From Planctomycetia bacterium (GTDB lineage Bacteria > Planctomycetota > Planctomycetia > Pirellulales > UBA1268): a DNA stretch of 64,000 nt. The stretch spans positions 1 to 64,000 of the forward strand of contig JAIOPD010000030.1 in NCBI GenBank assembly GCA_021414115.1. The letters are read 5' to 3'. Below are positions 63,748 to 64,000 of this stretch, piece after piece. The notes under the pieces were generated by a model. It had not been told where the DNA came from and searched no databases. It was given only the letters and a program-made list of their open reading frames with translations. Every line of letters starts with the position of its first letter. Positions within the stretch are counted from its first letter, which is position 1. The position numbers were made by a program, and so were the translations under genes.

Positions 63748-64000
63748 ATGAAGTTCACGATGCCAACCCTGATCCTGCTCGCCCTTTCGATGCCGACCGT
63801 CTGGGGGGACGACGCCCCGCAGCCGAAGACCGGTGTCGGGGATGTGAGCGTGCAGGTGCAGGTGCTCGAAGGGGCCGGCGGAGCGACGAAGATCGAAGGA
63901 GCCGGAGGCGAGGCCAAGGCGTTCGTGATCCGGATCGGCCCCGACGGCAAGGTGGAATTCAAGAACGCGTTGCCGCCGGACGTGGAGAAGAAGGTTCAGG
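63748..64000 (+). CDS. Secreted protein, N-terminal part (cut by window edge)
   Basis: Reads MKFTMPTLILLALSMPTVWG, a clear signal peptide, then DDAPQPKTGVGDVSVQVQVL and a Gly/Glu/Lys-rich stretch. The frame is open to the window end. AGGAGAAAG lies a few bases before the ATG. As the third gene after the sigma/anti-sigma pair it may be its output. Function unknown. Confidence 0.75.
   Translation, partial: MKFTMPTLILLALSMPTVWGDDAPQPKTGVGDVSVQVQVLEGAGGATKIEGAGGEAKAFVIRIGPDGKVEFKNALPPDVEKKVQ

Overview
The window looks like a piece of a planctomycete chromosome, probably a Pirellulales-type bacterium. It is high in G+C. It carries both classic planctomycete gene pairs (a DUF1549/DUF1553 cytochrome-like protein with a DUF1501 protein, and a DUF1592/DUF1588 cytochrome-like protein with a DUF1552 protein). 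It also has DUF1559/H-X9-DG pseudopilins, PEP-CTERM and dockerin-type secreted proteins, and many ECF-type sigma factors. The genus cannot be named from the sequence alone.

Layout. 1-5.5 kb: the 5' part of ileS, a small secreted protein, an internally duplicated membrane protein, and an operon of a secreted Cys-rich protein, an ECF sigma factor and its probable anti-sigma factor. 5.7-8.3 kb: a pseudopilin followed by a PEP-CTERM/dockerin protein and a tiny Lys-rich ORF. 8.6-12.6 kb: a membrane His-box protein, an RRM protein with a strong terminator, a DEAD-box helicase and a DTW-domain tRNA-modification enzyme. 12.6-20.0 kb: a tightly overlapping minus-strand operon encoding a PqqD-like protein, a fusion of an HPr-kinase-like domain with a glycosyltransferase, three more glycosyltransferases and an NTP_transf_5-type protein. 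This is the best candidate here for an undescribed system. 20.1-31.6 kb: mostly minus-strand housekeeping genes (metal-transporter-like protein, purine nucleoside phosphorylase, TPR protein, argJ/argC, coaB, coaC, rpoZ, gmk, yicC, secG, tpiA, sugar transporter).

31.7-39.2 kb: a shortened MarC-like protein, a cysteine-synthase-like enzyme, a sigma-54 activator divergent from PEP-CTERM genes with a clear sigma-54 promoter, a broken fusion of a formylglycine-generating-enzyme fold, a PEP-CTERM tail and a pilin, and a TlpA-like thioredoxin. 39.2-43.9 kb: a minus-strand operon pheA, DUF2891, pxpBC (fused), pxpA. 44.0-49.1 kb: dnaK (with a second consensus sigma-54 promoter), clpB and a small basic protein. 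49.2-51.2 kb: ROK regulator and SDR enzyme. 51.3-61.3 kb: the two planctomycete cytochrome/DUF modules, separated by a tRNA-Ser, repeats and a decayed junction with gene remnants. 61.5-64 kb: a nucleotidyltransferase, and a second sigma/anti-sigma pair leading into a secreted protein cut by the window edge.

Four full copies (and two partial ones) of a roughly 108-bp intergenic element with imperfect terminal inverted repeats are scattered over the window. One separates yicC from gmk in what is otherwise a classic yicC-gmk-rpoZ-coa gene order. No CRISPR array, rRNA, prophage or transposase gene was seen.
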